DNA from: [Pasteurella] mairii
Lineage (GTDB): Bacteria; Pseudomonadota; Gammaproteobacteria; Enterobacterales; Pasteurellaceae
DNA length: 64,000 nucleotides
Assembly (NCBI GenBank): GCA_900454475.1
Contig: UGSS01000002.1
Location: 1,941,605-2,005,604, forward strand
Reading direction: 5' to 3'
Shown: positions 1-9,652 of the stretch, piece by piece
Layout of the letters: each line of letters opens with the position of its first letter
How positions within the stretch are numbered: position 1 is the stretch's first letter
Notes under the pieces: model-generated
Database searches by the model: none
What the model was told of the DNA's origin: nothing
Seen by the model: the letters and a program-made list of their open reading frames with translations, nothing else
Program-made: the position numbers and the translations under genes

Positions 1-229
1 AAATATCCACAGAAACCGAATTGTAAGTTCCTTTACTGCTGATATGTTGGCGAGGTTCGTGTTCACCGCGTGCGTAGCGACTGATCACCTCAACCACATC
101 CTCCACCAAATTCTCACGATTTACCCCTACCACTTTAAAGGTAAATGAACAAGGAAACTCCAGCAGATCTTTTAATTGTTTTTGTGGAATATCTTCAAGT
201 TTAACGATTTTCTCATTTTGTGTTGTCAT
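1..229 (-). CDS. ybeD: YbeD-family (DUF493) protein, 3' end outside window
   Basis: The first 76 codons of a small protein are visible; the rest runs off the left edge. It begins MTTQNEKIVKLEDIPQK and continues with a 'FPCSFTFKVVG' stretch, which I recognise as the start of the YbeD/DUF493 family (about 90 residues, ferredoxin-like fold, biochemical role unsettled). An AGGAAAAAA-type purine tract precedes the ATG. It lies just downstream of dacA on the same strand, the same order as in Escherichia coli (dacA-ybeD-lipB), so the lipoate genes probably follow beyond the window. An uptake signal sits in the 106-bp gap to dacA. Confidence 0.85.
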   Translation of the reverse strand, partial: MTTQNEKIVKLEDIPQKQLKDLLEFPCSFTFKVVGVNRENLVEDVVEVISRYARGEHEPRQHISSKGTYNSVSVDI

Positions 230-335
230 CTTTTTTCCTAAAAACTCATGTCATTTTGACCGCACTTTGGCTTTAGCGATCAGAAAAAGGATAAAGACGC
301 GATCGTCGCGTCCTTATCTTGGCTGAAGGTAAAAC

Positions 336-1520
336 CTAAAATAAACTTTTTACGGTTAACACAATCCAGTCCCAGGCTTTACCAAAAATACCGCCTTCAT
401 TAACATCATTCATCACTTGCAAATTCACTTTCGCAATGTCTTTGCCATCTAATTGATAAACCACTTTTCCTACCGCTTGACCTTTGACCAACGGTGCTTC
501 TAAGAATTTTTTATCTAATTCATAGCGAGTTTTCACATCAGCTTGACGACCTTTCGGCAGGGTAATAAAAGCATCTTGCAATACACCTAATTGCACCTTA
601 CCACTATCGCCATAATATACACTTTCTTCCGCAATCGGTTTATCCACGCTTAACGCTTTAAACGTTTCAAAATTCGCAAAACCCCATTGCAACAATTTTT
701 TGCTTTCGACTTCGCGACCTTTATAAGTCGGCACGCCCATCACAACGGAAATCAAGCGCATATTATTACTATTGATGGCAGATGCGACTAAATTATAACC
801 GGCTTTATCGGTATGTCCGGTTTTCATTCCGTCCACATTCATGGTTTTATCCCATAATAATCCGTTGCGGTTTGGTTGTTTGATCTTATTAAACGTAAAA
901 TCTTTTTCCGCATAAATTTTATATTCTTCCGGCAAATCGCGGATAATGTGAGCCCCAATAATTGCCATATCGCGCGCTGAAGAATATTGATTATCGTCAT
1001 CTAATCCGTGTACGGTGGTAAAATGAGTATTTTTTAACCCGAACTGAGCCACAAATTTATTCATTTGATCGATAAATGCCGCCTCGGAGCCGGAAACGTG
1101 TTCTGCCATTGCTACGGTCGCATCATTTCCCGACACCACAATAATACCGCGATTTAAATCAGACACTGACACTTGTTGGTTAAGGTTTAAGAACATTTTG
1201 GACGAGCCCGGGAAATTTTTACCCCAAGCACTCTCGCCAATCGTTACTAAATCATCATTATGGATTTTGCCCTGCTTTAACGCATCCCCCACCACGTAGC
1301 TTGTCATCATTTTGGTTAAGGACGCCGGATATTGATGTTGATCCGGGTTTAACGACGCCAATACCGCACCGGAATTATAATCCATTAAAACGAACGTTTG
1401 AGCGTTCAATTCAGGTGCAGCAATACCATATTGCATATCTTCCGCCATGGTTAAGGTTGGCAAAGATAATAATCCGGCAACAAAAGCTATTTTGGTTTTT
1501 TTGAATACGTTGTTTAACAT
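336..1520 (-). CDS. dacA: D-alanyl-D-alanine carboxypeptidase (PBP5/6 type)
   Basis: Periplasmic serine peptidase that removes the terminal D-Ala from peptidoglycan pentapeptides and so limits cross-linking. The 394-residue product has a signal peptide (cleavage probably after TMA, near residue 26). All three penicillin-binding motifs are present: S67-L-T-K70, S130-G-N132 and K233-T-G. After the catalytic domain comes the beta-rich PBP5 C-terminal domain and a final amphipathic segment (KAWDWIVLTVKSLF), which in this family anchors the enzyme to the outer face of the inner membrane. The length matches PBP5/PBP6. It is 15 bp downstream of rlpA and probably the end of an operon starting at rsfS. 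I cannot separate PBP5 from PBP6 by sequence; as the only copy seen, dacA is the natural name. Confidence 0.96.
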   Translation of the reverse strand: MLNNVFKKTKIAFVAGLLSLPTLTMAEDMQYGIAAPELNAQTFVLMDYNSGAVLASLNPDQHQYPASLTKMMTSYVVGDALKQGKIHNDDLVTIGESAWGKNFPGSSKMFLNLNQQVSVSDLNRGIIVVSGNDATVAMAEHVSGSEAAFIDQMNKFVAQFGLKNTHFTTVHGLDDDNQYSSARDMAIIGAHIIRDLPEEYKIYAEKDFTFNKIKQPNRNGLLWDKTMNVDGMKTGHTDKAGYNLVASAINSNNMRLISVVMGVPTYKGREVESKKLLQWGFANFETFKALSVDKPIAEESVYYGDSGKVQLGVLQDAFITLPKGRQADVKTRYELDKKFLEAPLVKGQAVGKVVYQLDGKDIAKVNLQVMNDVNEGGIFGKAWDWIVLTVKSLF

Positions 1521-1535
1521 CTAAAAATCCTATAT

Positions 1536-2381
1536 TTAGTTATCACTATACACAATAAGTTGTTTGGCTTGGTTCAGTTTTTTCAACTGTGCTTTCAGTT
1601 GATTGATCTCATTTTGGCTTTTCACTGGTCCAAAATGAATATCGTATTTGGCTCCGTTTTGGGAAATTTCGGCTTTAACATTTTCTAACGCTAATTGGTC
1701 GATCAATTGCTCCGCCTGTTTTTTATTACTCACATTCAGCATACGCAATTTATAACCGCTTTGTTTACTTGCCTTTTCTTTTGCCCAATGGGAAATAGCA
1801 GCATTATCAATCCGCTGCGCCGCTTCTTTGGTTTTTGCCGATTTAGCTAACACTTCTGCTGCTGGACCGGAAATCTTTCCGTTACGATCAACGTGTAACG
1901 CCTCAATACGTACCTTTCCAAGACCGCTACCAATAATGCCGATTTCTTTGGCGGAAGCATAAGATAAATCAATAATGCGTTTATTGGAAAACGGACCGCG
2001 ATCGTTAATTCGTACAATGACTTTACGATTGTTACGCAAATTTGTCACCAACGCATAGGAATTTAACGGAAGGGTTTTATGTGCAGCGGTATAACGTGTT
2101 GGACGGTAGGGTTCGCCACTGGCGGTTCTACGTCCAGTAAATTTTTTGTGATAATAACTGGCAATCCCTTCCTTGCTATAATTTTTCGCGTTTTTGCTAC
2201 TTTTAGTGGTATATGTTTTTCCTTTAACTTGATAAGTATGGGTTTTAGTTGTGGCAGTTTGAGGTATCAGCTTAGGACCTTGAATACCATAATGCTTCTT
2301 TGTTGTTTGGGCATTAGCCGACACAGCGATAGCACTGACTAAAAGTGCGGTCAAAAATTTCACTGTTTTGGTTAATCTCAT
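1536..2381 (-). CDS. rlpA: RlpA-type septal lytic transglycosylase
   Basis: Predicted to cleave glycan strands lacking stem peptides at the division site. Order of parts: signal peptide (about residues 1-24), a basic linker, a double-psi beta-barrel domain (about 72-165) with the family motifs GIASYYHKKFTGRRTASGE and INDRGPF, whose Glu and Asp are the presumed catalytic pair, and a C-terminal SPOR domain (about 205-280) that binds denuded peptidoglycan. The signal peptide ends in VSANAQ and contains no cysteine, so unlike E. coli RlpA this protein is not a lipoprotein and is probably soluble in the periplasm. An uptake signal is built into codons 11-13 (Thr-Ala-Leu of the signal peptide). It lies between rodA and dacA, the conserved elongasome order. 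Confidence 0.93.
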   Translation of the reverse strand: MRLTKTVKFLTALLVSAIAVSANAQTTKKHYGIQGPKLIPQTATTKTHTYQVKGKTYTTKSSKNAKNYSKEGIASYYHKKFTGRRTASGEPYRPTRYTAAHKTLPLNSYALVTNLRNNRKVIVRINDRGPFSNKRIIDLSYASAKEIGIIGSGLGKVRIEALHVDRNGKISGPAAEVLAKSAKTKEAAQRIDNAAISHWAKEKASKQSGYKLRMLNVSNKKQAEQLIDQLALENVKAEISQNGAKYDIHFGPVKSQNEINQLKAQLKKLNQAKQLIVYSDN

Positions 2382-2446
2382 AAAAATAGTCTCTAGGTTA
2401 AATTAAGTAAAAATATAAATAGCATCTAACTATGATTGTGGCAATA

Positions 2447-3562
2447 TTATTTAGTTCCCTTAAAAAAATGCTCTTTGTGGGTATGAATAGACATAATCAA
2501 GCCAAATCCCGCCATCAATGTAACAAACGAGGTTCCGCCATAACTCACCAAAGGCAGCGGCACACCTACTACCGGCAAAATGCCGCTCACCATCCCAACG
2601 TTAACAAACACATATACGAAAAAAATTAAAATCAAAGCACCAACCAAGGTACGCCCAAAGGCATTTTGCGCATTAACGCCAATCATCAGCCCACGAGAAA
2701 CAATAAAAATATAAATCGCCATTAAAATACAAAAACCAATCATACCATATTCTTCACTTAATACCGCAAAGATAAAATCCGTATGCGGTTCCGGCAAAAA
2801 CTCCAGCTGTGATTGGGTGCCTTGCATCCAACCTTTGCCCCAAATGCCACCTGAACCGATGGCAATTTTTGATTGTAAGATATGATAACCGGCGCCCAAC
2901 GGATCTTTTTCCGGATCGAGCAAAGTTAACACCCTCGTGCGTTGATAATCATGCATTAAATAAAACCACATGATCGGAATAAATGCCGCCAAAGCAACTA
3001 TCGCCGCCGAAATCAGCCACCAACTCATCCCCGCAAGGAAAACCACAAAAACCCCTGAAGCACTGACTAAAATGGAGGTTCCCAAATCCGGCTGAATTGC
3101 CACCAATAATGTTGGCACAATAATCAGCAATAAGGCGATAAAGGTATCTTTTAAACTCGGCGGTAACGTACGTTTTCCCAAATAACTCGCCACCATCAAA
3201 GGCACAGATAACTTCACAATTTCAGAAGGTTGAAAACGAAATATGCCTAAATCTAGCCAGCGTTGCGCCCCTTTACTAATCGAACCGATTAAATCCACCA
3301 AAATTAACAAAATAATTCCCATTCCAAATAAATAAGGAGCAATCCGTTGATAAAATTTAGGTGGAAATTGTGCCATCACCAACATCACGCTAAAACCTAA
3401 AGCGACTTGGATAAGACGATTTTTAAACATATTTTCGTTGCCGCCGGAGGCGCTGTATAACACCACTAATCCCAATCCGGAAATCACCACTAAGCCGAGA
3501 AATAGCCAAAAATCAATATGTAATCGTCGCCACAAAAAAAGCCAACTATTTTTCTCCTCCAT
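2447..3562 (-). CDS. rodA: Peptidoglycan glycosyltransferase RodA
   Basis: SEDS-family integral membrane enzyme that polymerises lipid II during cell elongation together with PBP2. The 371-residue product shows about ten hydrophobic segments. Family motifs visible are the extracellular loop [17 protein letters not shown], containing the conserved functional Asp, and the C-terminal [12 protein letters not shown]. Its start codon overlaps the mrdA stop codon (TAATG), indicating translational coupling with its partner transpeptidase. The protein ends soon after the last helix, as is usual for RodA rather than FtsW, and linkage to mrdA supports RodA. Confidence 0.96.
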   Translation of the reverse strand: MEEKNSWLFLWRRLHIDFWLFLGLVVISGLGLVVLYSASGGNENMFKNRLIQVALGFSVMLVMAQFPPKFYQRIAPYLFGMGIILLILVDLIGSISKGAQRWLDLGIFRFQPSEIVKLSVPLMVASYLGKRTLPPSLKDTFIALLLIIVPTLLVAIQPDLGTSILVSASGVFVVFLAGMSWWLISAAIVALAAFIPIMWFYLMHDYQRTRVLTLLDPEKDPLGAGYHILQSKIAIGSGGIWGKGWMQGTQSQLEFLPEPHTDFIFAVLSEEYGMIGFCILMAIYIFIVSRGLMIGVNAQNAFGRTLVGALILIFFVYVFVNVGMVSGILPVVGVPLPLVSYGGTSFVTLMAGFGLIMSIHTHKEHFFKGTK

Positions 3563-5487
3563 TATGGAGCCTCTCCTTTTTGTTTGTCCGCTTGTTGCCG
3601 ACTAACTTCTGGTAATCGAATATTCAAATAATACTCCATAATACTACGTACTACAGGCCCAGCATTACTACCGCCACCACCGGCATTTTCCAAGATCACC
3701 GCTACTACCATCTTAGGATTTTCATAGGGCGCATAGCCGATAAACCAAGCATGATCATGCAATTCTTTTACCAAATTGCCAGCATTATATGTCTGATTTT
3801 CTTTCAAGCTAAATACTTGTGCAGTTCCAGATTTACCGGCGACATGAAAATTCGTACCTAAGAACAGTTTCCGCCCCGTCCCATTCGCAGCATTAACCAC
3901 ATTAAACATACCACGTTTCGCTATATCCCAAAAAGCTTGTTTAGGCTCGTTAATATCCTCATATAATAAAGGGTCTTTGTAATATACAATTTGATCGCCT
4001 TCAATATAGTGCATCAGATGAGGTGTGTTGATCTTACCGTTATTGAGCAATATGGCGAGAGCCTTGGCAACCTGCAAAGGCGTAGCAATCCAATATCCCT
4101 GCCCAATACCAATTGAAATTGTATCACCTTGTACCCAAGGTTTTTTATATTTTTTCTGTTTCCAATCGCGCGTTGGCATAATACCGGAAGTTTCTTCTAA
4201 AATATCAATACCAGTTGGTTCACCAAAGCCAAAACGCTTCATCCAAGCCGACATACGATCAATTCCAAGATTATAGGCAACTTGATAAAAATACGTATCT
4301 GACGATTCCGCAATCGCCTTGTTTAAATCCGTGTTACCGTGTCCGGAGCGTTTCCAGTCTCTAAAGCGTTTGGTCGACCCGGGTAAAATCCAATAACCTG
4401 GGTCAAACACCGTCGTAGAAGGGGTGACAACATTTTCTTGCAATGCCGCCACCGACATAAAAGGTTTGATGGTGGATGCCGGCGGATAGGCGCCTTGTGT
4501 CGCGCGGCTATACAATGGACGATTAACATCTTCCAATAAACGCTTATAATCTGCACTGGAAATCCCGCCAACAAATAAATTGTTATCGTAGGTCGGCGTG
4601 GAAACCATCGCCAACACGCTACTGTCTTTCGGATCCAGCACCACCACCGCTCCCTTGCGGTTACCCAATAAATTGAAAATATAACGTTGCAATTCCAAAT
4701 CAATGGTTAAATGAATGCTTTTCCCCGCGACTGCCGGCTGCTCGCGTAGTTTACGAATGACTTTCCCGCGGTTATTCACTTCTACTTCTTCAAAACCGAC
4801 GGTACCGTGCAACTCATCCTCATAATACCGCTCAATGCCTAATTTACCGATATCCGAGGTGCCAGCATAATCGGCGTATTTATCTTTATTTTTCAAACGT
4901 TCTACGTCTTTATCGTTGAGTTTCGCTACATAGCCCAAAATATGCGTCAACGGTTCGCCATACAGATAATGACGCTTAAAATAAGGTTTGACGTCTAAAC
5001 TTGGAAATTTATATTGGTTAACCGCAAAACGAGCAATTTGTTCTTCGGTCAAATCTGATTTCAACAAAATTGGCGTATAACGCGAAGATCGGCGACGTTC
5101 TTTGCGAAAATTCGCAATATCGGTGGCATTTAACCCCACAACCAATTTTAACTCTTCAAAAGTGCGGTCTAAATTTTCCACTTTTTCCGGCACAATATAC
5201 AACCCAAAAAAAGTCAAGTTTTCCGCCAATAATTTCCCGTAACGATCATAAATTAATCCGCGCGTTGGCGGCAAAGGCAATAATTTAATGCGGTTCCCGT
5301 TGGAGCGGGTTTGATAGGTCTCGTAATTAATAACTTGAAGATGATATAAATTGGTAAACAAAATTGCAGACAATCCCAGCACGCCGATAAAGGAAATTAA
5401 CGCCCGACGTGCAAACAAATTCCGCTCCGCTTTTTTGTCACGAATCGGATCTTGAGGCGGTTGAGAAAGCCATTTTTTCAAGTTCAT
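3562..5487 (-). CDS. mrdA: Penicillin-binding protein 2 (elongation transpeptidase)
   Basis: Class B penicillin-binding protein that cross-links peptidoglycan for rod-shape growth in complex with RodA, MreC and MreD. The 641-residue sequence has a short cytoplasmic N-terminus, one membrane helix (about residues 29-50), a pedestal domain and a transpeptidase domain. Catalytic motifs are S338-T-I-K341, S395-S-D397 and K552-S-G-T. An uptake signal lies within the N-terminal coding region. It sits 15 bp downstream of rlmH and overlaps rodA by one base. Length and motifs are typical; nothing in the active-site motifs suggests altered beta-lactam binding. Confidence 0.97.
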   Translation of the reverse strand: MNLKKWLSQPPQDPIRDKKAERNLFARRALISFIGVLGLSAILFTNLYHLQVINYETYQTRSNGNRIKLLPLPPTRGLIYDRYGKLLAENLTFFGLYIVPEKVENLDRTFEELKLVVGLNATDIANFRKERRRSSRYTPILLKSDLTEEQIARFAVNQYKFPSLDVKPYFKRHYLYGEPLTHILGYVAKLNDKDVERLKNKDKYADYAGTSDIGKLGIERYYEDELHGTVGFEEVEVNNRGKVIRKLREQPAVAGKSIHLTIDLELQRYIFNLLGNRKGAVVVLDPKDSSVLAMVSTPTYDNNLFVGGISSADYKRLLEDVNRPLYSRATQGAYPPASTIKPFMSVAALQENVVTPSTTVFDPGYWILPGSTKRFRDWKRSGHGNTDLNKAIAESSDTYFYQVAYNLGIDRMSAWMKRFGFGEPTGIDILEETSGIMPTRDWKQKKYKKPWVQGDTISIGIGQGYWIATPLQVAKALAILLNNGKINTPHLMHYIEGDQIVYYKDPLLYEDINEPKQAFWDIAKRGMFNVVNAANGTGRKLFLGTNFHVAGKSGTAQVFSLKENQTYNAGNLVKELHDHAWFIGYAPYENPKMVVAVILENAGGGGSNAGPVVRSIMEYYLNIRLPEVSRQQADKQKGEAP

Positions 5488-5502
5488 GGAGTGTTTCTCA
5501 AA

Positions 5503-5970
5503 TTATTCGCGGTGATAAGGGTGATTTGTAGTCAACGACCAAGCGCGATACAAACTTTCTGCCACCACCACGCGCACTAACGGATGTGGCAAGGTTAGTG
5601 GCGATAACGACCAACTTTGCGCCGCCGCCGCTTTACATTCAGCAGACAACCCCTCCGGTCCGCCAATCAATAAACACAGATCGCGCCCGTCATTTTTCCA
5701 GGCTTCCAATTGTTGCGCCAGTTGCTCCGTAGTCCAAGGCTTGCCCGGAATATCCAAGGTAACAATTTTTCCCTTACCACAAGCCGCCAACATGGCTTTT
5801 CCCTCTTGATCCAAAATGCGCTTAATATCCGCATTTTTGCCACGTTTTCCAGCAGGAATTTCAATCAGCTCAAAGGGCATTTCTTTTGGGAAACGACGTT
5901 GGTATTCTTCAAACCCAGTGGTGATCCACGCCGGCATTTTAGTGCCTACTGCAATCAATTGAATTTTCAT
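5503..5970 (-). CDS. rlmH: 23S rRNA pseudouridine-1915 N3-methyltransferase
   Basis: SPOUT-family enzyme that methylates N3 of pseudouridine 1915 in helix 69 of 23S rRNA, using S-adenosylmethionine on assembled 70S ribosomes. The 155-residue length is exactly that expected. The knot region [10 protein letters not shown] and the C-terminal [14 protein letters not shown]...NHPYHRE segment are diagnostic. It follows rsfS by 9 bp and precedes mrdA by 15 bp, the arrangement rsfS-rlmH-mrdA-rodA-rlpA-dacA found in E. coli. Confidence 0.97.
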   Translation of the reverse strand: MKIQLIAVGTKMPAWITTGFEEYQRRFPKEMPFELIEIPAGKRGKNADIKRILDQEGKAMLAACGKGKIVTLDIPGKPWTTEQLAQQLEAWKNDGRDLCLLIGGPEGLSAECKAAAAQSWSLSPLTLPHPLVRVVVAESLYRAWSLTTNHPYHRE

Positions 5971-5979
5971 GGCGCCAAA

Positions 5980-6291
5980 CTATGCCCAAAGTTTTTCTAG
6001 TTGATACAATTCGCGACTATCTGCCTGCAAGATATGCACCATGGCTTGACCAAAATCCACCACAATCCAATCGGCAGTGGCTTTGCCTTCCTCGCCAAAG
6101 GTCTCAAATCCCGCTTGTTTACTTTCATCAATTAATTTTTGCGCCAATGAAGACACATGGCGGCTGGACGTTCCTGTACAAATAATCATATCGTCAGTAA
6201 TCGACGATTTACCACGAACATCAATGGTTAAAATGTCTGTGGCTTTTAAATCATCCAATGTATTGACTAAAAAATCGACTAACTTCATCAC
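5980..6291 (-). CDS. rsfS: Ribosomal silencing factor RsfS
   Basis: Small cytosolic protein that binds ribosomal protein L14 and blocks joining of the subunits when nutrients are scarce. The 103-residue sequence contains the family core DILTIDVRGKSSITDDMIICTG and the later GEEGKATADWIVVDFGQAMVHI. It is the first gene of the minus-strand run that continues through dacA; the promoter is presumably in the 156-bp gap to rhlB, which also holds an inverted pair of uptake signals. Confidence 0.96.
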   Translation of the reverse strand: MMKLVDFLVNTLDDLKATDILTIDVRGKSSITDDMIICTGTSSRHVSSLAQKLIDESKQAGFETFGEEGKATADWIVVDFGQAMVHILQADSRELYQLEKLWA

Positions 6292-6404
6292 TCTTGTTTA
6301 TGGGTTATGGTTAAAATAAAGGGGGATAATTCTAACACGAGAAACCCCAGATAGGAACGAAAGATACATATTTAAGTAGGCGATTGATAAAATAACACCG
6401 AAAA

Positions 6405-6444
6405 TAACCGCACTTTACGATACCGCGTCAATAAAGTGCGGTGG
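6405..6444. terminator. Uptake-signal inverted pair downstream of rhlB, probable terminator
   Basis: Two oppositely oriented uptake signals (6407-6415 and 6434-6442) make an 11-bp stem with an 18-nt loop just after the rhlB stop codon. Read on the minus strand the stem is followed by a short run of T and A. Paired uptake signals commonly act as terminators in this family. Confidence 0.6.
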
Positions 6445-6447
6445 GTT

Positions 6448-7728
6448 TTAGAAACGTTTTTTAAACGGACGAGAATTGCCACGCGCATTACTGCGACTAT
6501 TATTATGCGCATTGGTACGATTCAATGATTGCGCGCGCTTTAAGCGCAACGGTTTTGGCAAATCGGTTAACAAGGCATTCGGATCATATTGACTGACGGG
6601 AATAGAATGCCCGATATATTCTTCAATTGCCGGTAAATTCATGGCGTATTCTTCGCAGGCAAAACTGATCGACACGCCACTTTCGCCCGCGCGCCCAGTG
6701 CGCCCAATACGATGCACATAATCCTCCCGATCGTCTGGCAAGTCATAATTGAACACATGGCTGACATCCGGAATATGCAACCCGCGCGCCGCCACATCCG
6801 TTGCCACCAAAATATCCAGCGCTCCATCGGTAAATTGTTTCAACAGGCTTAAACGTTTTTTCTGTGCCACATCACCGGTAAGCAAACCAACGCGATTCCC
6901 GTCAGCTGCTAAATACCCCCAAATTTCTTCGCAACGATGTTTAGTATTGGCAAACACAATGCAACGCTGTGGCCATTCTTCTTCGAGCAAGGTCATCAAC
7001 AATGCCATTTTATCTTGATTAGACGGATAGAATAATTCTTCTTTGATGTGGTGACCGGTTTTTTGCAAGGGCTCAATTTCCACATATTGCGGATCATTCA
7101 TATCTTCAAAGGCAAGCTCTCGCACTTTGTAAGATAGCGTAGCAGAAAATAACATGGTCAAGCGTTGTTGTACCGGCGGACATTTGCGCAATAAATAGCG
7201 AATATCTTTAATAAAACCCAAATCAAACATCCGATCCGCTTCATCCAGCACCACCACTTGAATGTGATCCAAGCGAATAATCCCTTGTTTGACATAATCA
7301 ATCACCCGCCCAGTCGTACCGATCAAAATATCCACACCCTGATCAATGGCTTTTAATTGTTTCTCGTAACCGTCTCCGCCATACGCCAAACCGGTCTTCA
7401 AGCCGCTGGCTTGCGTGAAAATGGTGGCATCATGAGCGATTTGCACCGCTAATTCACGGGTTGGCGCTAAAATTAGCGCGCGCGGTTGGGAAGTTGCTTT
7501 GCTCGGATTTTGCAATAAATGATGGAAAGTAGCGGTTAAAAACGCCATGGTTTTTCCTGTTCCGGTTTGCGCCTGTCCTGCCACATCATGTCCTTGTAAA
7601 CTCACGGGCAACGACAAGGCTTGAATCGGCGTACAATATTCAAACCCCTGTTGTTGCAAGGCTTGCAAGAGGGTTGGGTGTAAAGGTAAATCAGCAAAAC
7701 GACGCTGACTTAAATGATGATTTTGCAT
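6448..7728 (-). CDS. rhlB: ATP-dependent RNA helicase RhlB
   Basis: DEAD-box helicase that unwinds structured RNA, in E. coli as part of the RNase E degradosome. The 426-residue protein has the Q-motif region near residues 28-35, Walker A (AQTGTGKT, 53-60), DEAD (162-165), SAT (195-197) and the late [10 protein letters not shown] motif. Signature stretches such as [15 protein letters not shown] and the C-terminal [13 protein letters not shown] mark it as RhlB rather than SrmB or DeaD. The tail is basic and low-complexity ([18 protein letters not shown]). It is divergent from rho, as in E. coli. Confidence 0.95.
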   Translation of the reverse strand: MQNHHLSQRRFADLPLHPTLLQALQQQGFEYCTPIQALSLPVSLQGHDVAGQAQTGTGKTMAFLTATFHHLLQNPSKATSQPRALILAPTRELAVQIAHDATIFTQASGLKTGLAYGGDGYEKQLKAIDQGVDILIGTTGRVIDYVKQGIIRLDHIQVVVLDEADRMFDLGFIKDIRYLLRKCPPVQQRLTMLFSATLSYKVRELAFEDMNDPQYVEIEPLQKTGHHIKEELFYPSNQDKMALLMTLLEEEWPQRCIVFANTKHRCEEIWGYLAADGNRVGLLTGDVAQKKRLSLLKQFTDGALDILVATDVAARGLHIPDVSHVFNYDLPDDREDYVHRIGRTGRAGESGVSISFACEEYAMNLPAIEEYIGHSIPVSQYDPNALLTDLPKPLRLKRAQSLNRTNAHNNSRSNARGNSRPFKKRF

Positions 7729-7928
7729 AATAAAGTCTGTTTTATTGAAAATTTGTGCCTAAGCATATCATGAAGTCAAAAAATCCTCAAAAAGGACCGC
7801 ACTTTTTATAAAAACTTGTAGAATAACTAGACAGCATAGGGATTTAATGATAATTTACGCCTTGTCTATCGCCCTTAAAAAGGCAATTCAAATAAATTTA
7901 CAACATCCAATCTAATGACATTTCAATT

Positions 7929-9191
7929 ATGCATTTAACAGAACTTAAAAATACACCGGTCTCTGAATTGGTGGCTCTTGGCGAAGGGCAAATGGGCTTA
8001 GAAAATTTAGCTCGCTTACGCAAACAAGACATGGTATTCGCAATTCTGAAACAACACGCCAAAAGCGGTGAAGATATTTTTGGTGGCGGCGTGCTGGAAA
8101 TTCTTCCTGACGGTTTCGGCTTTTTGCGTTCAGCCGATAGCTCTTATTTAGCCGGTCCGGACGATATTTATGTGTCACCAAGTCAAATTCGTCGTTTTAA
8201 TTTGCAAACTGGTGACAAAATTGAAGGTAAAATTCGCCCACCAAAAGATGGAGAACGCTATTTTGCCCTCCTTAAAGTGGATCAAGTCAACGACGACAAA
8301 CCGGAAGTTTCCCGCAGCAAAATCCTTTTCGAAAACTTAACACCTCTTCATGCTAACTCCCGTTTAAGAATGGAACGTGGTAACGGTTCGACCGAAGATT
8401 TAACCGCGCGTATTTTAGATTTGGCATCACCTATTGGGAAAGGACAACGCGGTCTTATCGTTGCGCCACCCAAAGCGGGTAAAACCATGTTGTTGCAAAA
8501 TATTGCGCAAAGCATCACCCACAATTATCCGGAGTGCGAGCTAATTGTGTTGTTGATTGATGAGCGCCCAGAAGAAGTTACGGAAATGCAACGTTCAGTA
8601 AAAGGCGAAGTCATTGCTTCCACCTTCGACGAGCCCGCCGCACGTCATGTTCAAGTCGCAGAAATGGTGATTGAAAAGGCAAAACGCTCAGTAGAACATA
8701 AAAAAGACGTGGTCATTTTACTCGACTCCATCACCCGTTTAGCGCGCGCTTACAATACGGTCACCCCAGCTTCCGGCAAAATCTTATCCGGTGGGGTGGA
8801 TGCTAACGCCTTGCATCGTCCGAAACGTTTCTTCGGAGCGGCGCGTAACGTAGAAGAAGGCGGCAGCTTAACCATTATCGCCACCGCGTTGGTGGATACG
8901 GGTTCCAAAATGGACGAAGTTATCTTTGAAGAATTCAAAGGAACCGGTAACATGGAATTGCACTTATCTCGCAAAGTTGCGGAAAAACGTGTCTTCCCAG
9001 CGATTGATTTCAACCGCTCCGGTACTCGTAAAGAAGATTTGCTCACCACCCCTGAAGAATTGCAAAAAATGTGGATTTTACGCAAAATCCTTAATCCAAT
9101 GGGTGAAGTGGAAGCCATGGAATTCCTCATTGATAAATTAATGATTGCGAAAACCAACGAAGAATTCTTTGAAATTATGAAACGTTCATAA
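7929..9191 (+). CDS. rho: Transcription termination factor Rho
   Basis: Hexameric RNA-dependent ATPase that ends transcription of untranslated RNA. The 420-residue protein has the N-terminal helical and cold-shock-like RNA-binding domains (RNP-like GFGFLRS, about 62-68), Walker A APPKAGKT (179-186), Walker [17 protein letters not shown] and the Q/R-loop segment. Length and motifs are those of E. coli Rho. The 200-bp region shared with rhlB holds one uptake signal and should contain both promoters. Its own 3' end is followed by an IS remnant whose border folds into a terminator-like hairpin. Confidence 0.98.
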   Translation: MHLTELKNTPVSELVALGEGQMGLENLARLRKQDMVFAILKQHAKSGEDIFGGGVLEILPDGFGFLRSADSSYLAGPDDIYVSPSQIRRFNLQTGDKIEGKIRPPKDGERYFALLKVDQVNDDKPEVSRSKILFENLTPLHANSRLRMERGNGSTEDLTARILDLASPIGKGQRGLIVAPPKAGKTMLLQNIAQSITHNYPECELIVLLIDERPEEVTEMQRSVKGEVIASTFDEPAARHVQVAEMVIEKAKRSVEHKKDVVILLDSITRLARAYNTVTPASGKILSGGVDANALHRPKRFFGAARNVEEGGSLTIIATALVDTGSKMDEVIFEEFKGTGNMELHLSRKVAEKRVFPAIDFNRSGTRKEDLLTTPEELQKMWILRKILNPMGEVEAMEFLIDKLMIAKTNEEFFEIMKRS

Positions 9192-9208
9192 CATTAAATC
9201 GCATTTTT

Positions 9209-9440
9209 TGATCTAACCCCTAAAAATGAGAGCGTTATGCAAAGGGCTGATTTTGATATTGTATCGAACTCAGCCCTTTTAGTTTTAATTGAATTCGTTC
9301 TACATTATAGTAACCCAGCTTATCATTGTTTGCTTGTTCAAGTTCACCAATGTTCTCAAAAGTTTCCTTTCGGGCATTTTTACTTATCCTAGATAAGATA
9401 AGGTGTCATACCAAATTGTGATGCATACAAGCGAATAAAG
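9209..9440 (-). mobile_element. Decayed 3' end of an IS3-family (IS150-like) element
   Basis: On the minus strand about 45 codons encode the end of an IS3-type transposase, including YYNVERIQLKLKGLSSIQYQ and the stop at 9235-9237. Further upstream only scraps (such as SQFGMTP) interrupted by stop codons remain. The right inverted repeat is recognisable at 9209-9234, beginning TGATCTAACCCCTAAAAATG on the plus strand. It resembles the ends of the second remnant near 36.2-36.6 kb. No left end was found, so the upstream limit (about 9440) is approximate. Not functional. Confidence 0.75.
9242..9281 (+). terminator. Probable rho terminator within the IS remnant
   Basis: Perfect 9-bp stem AAGGGCTGA (9242-9250) with TCAGCCCTT (9269-9277), loop of 18 nt, followed by TTAGTTTT. 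It lies 50 bp after the rho stop codon and is made of the transposase 3' end read in the opposite direction. Confidence 0.55.
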
Positions 9441-9570
9441 CATCCCTAGATTAATCGAAAACAAGTCTATAATGATAGAAGATATAATGTGTTATACAAT
9501 GAGCGAGATAAAATAGTGCTTTAGCGTTAAAACTCATGTGATTTGCTGATGTATTTCTGTTAAAATCCTG

Positions 9571-9600
9571 ACCGCACTTTTATGTGGACAAAAGTGCGGT
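9571..9600. terminator. Uptake-signal inverted pair upstream of queC
   Basis: ACCGCACTTTT (9571-9581) pairs with AAAAGTGCGGT (9590-9600) through an 8-nt loop, giving an 11-bp perfect hairpin. It ends 10 bp before the preQ1 riboswitch. There is only a moderate T-rich tail (GAATTTTACT), so it may be a terminator for upstream readthrough or simply a paired uptake site. Confidence 0.45.
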
Positions 9601-9610
9601 GAATTTTACT

Positions 9611-9647
9611 CGTGGTTCGCAATCCATCCCACGCAAAAAAACTAGGA
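9611..9647 (+). promoter_or_regulatory. preQ1-I riboswitch controlling queCDE
   Basis: A compact aptamer precedes queC. Stem P1 is CGTGG (9611-9615) with CCACG (9629-9633). The loop TTCGCAATCCATC has the family's ligand-binding C/U-rich pattern, and the A-rich strand CAAAAAAACTA after P1 can form the H-type pseudoknot. The pattern GGTTC...ATCCC...AAAAAACTA is the preQ1-I consensus. The AGGA that serves as the queC ribosome binding site (9644-9647) is fused to the end of the pseudoknot strand, so ligand binding should block translation initiation. Confidence 0.85.
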
Positions 9648-9652
9648 AAACT

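Noticed and set aside
7729-7928. Specific rhlB/rho promoter elements and a possible rho leader
   Set aside because: A TAGAAT-like -10 at 7819-7824 has no acceptable -35; I could not support an exact promoter.
9584-9652. N-terminal extension of queC ([11 protein letters not shown]...)
   Set aside because: It translates an uptake signal and the preQ1 riboswitch; the downstream ATG has the ribosome site and gives the family length.
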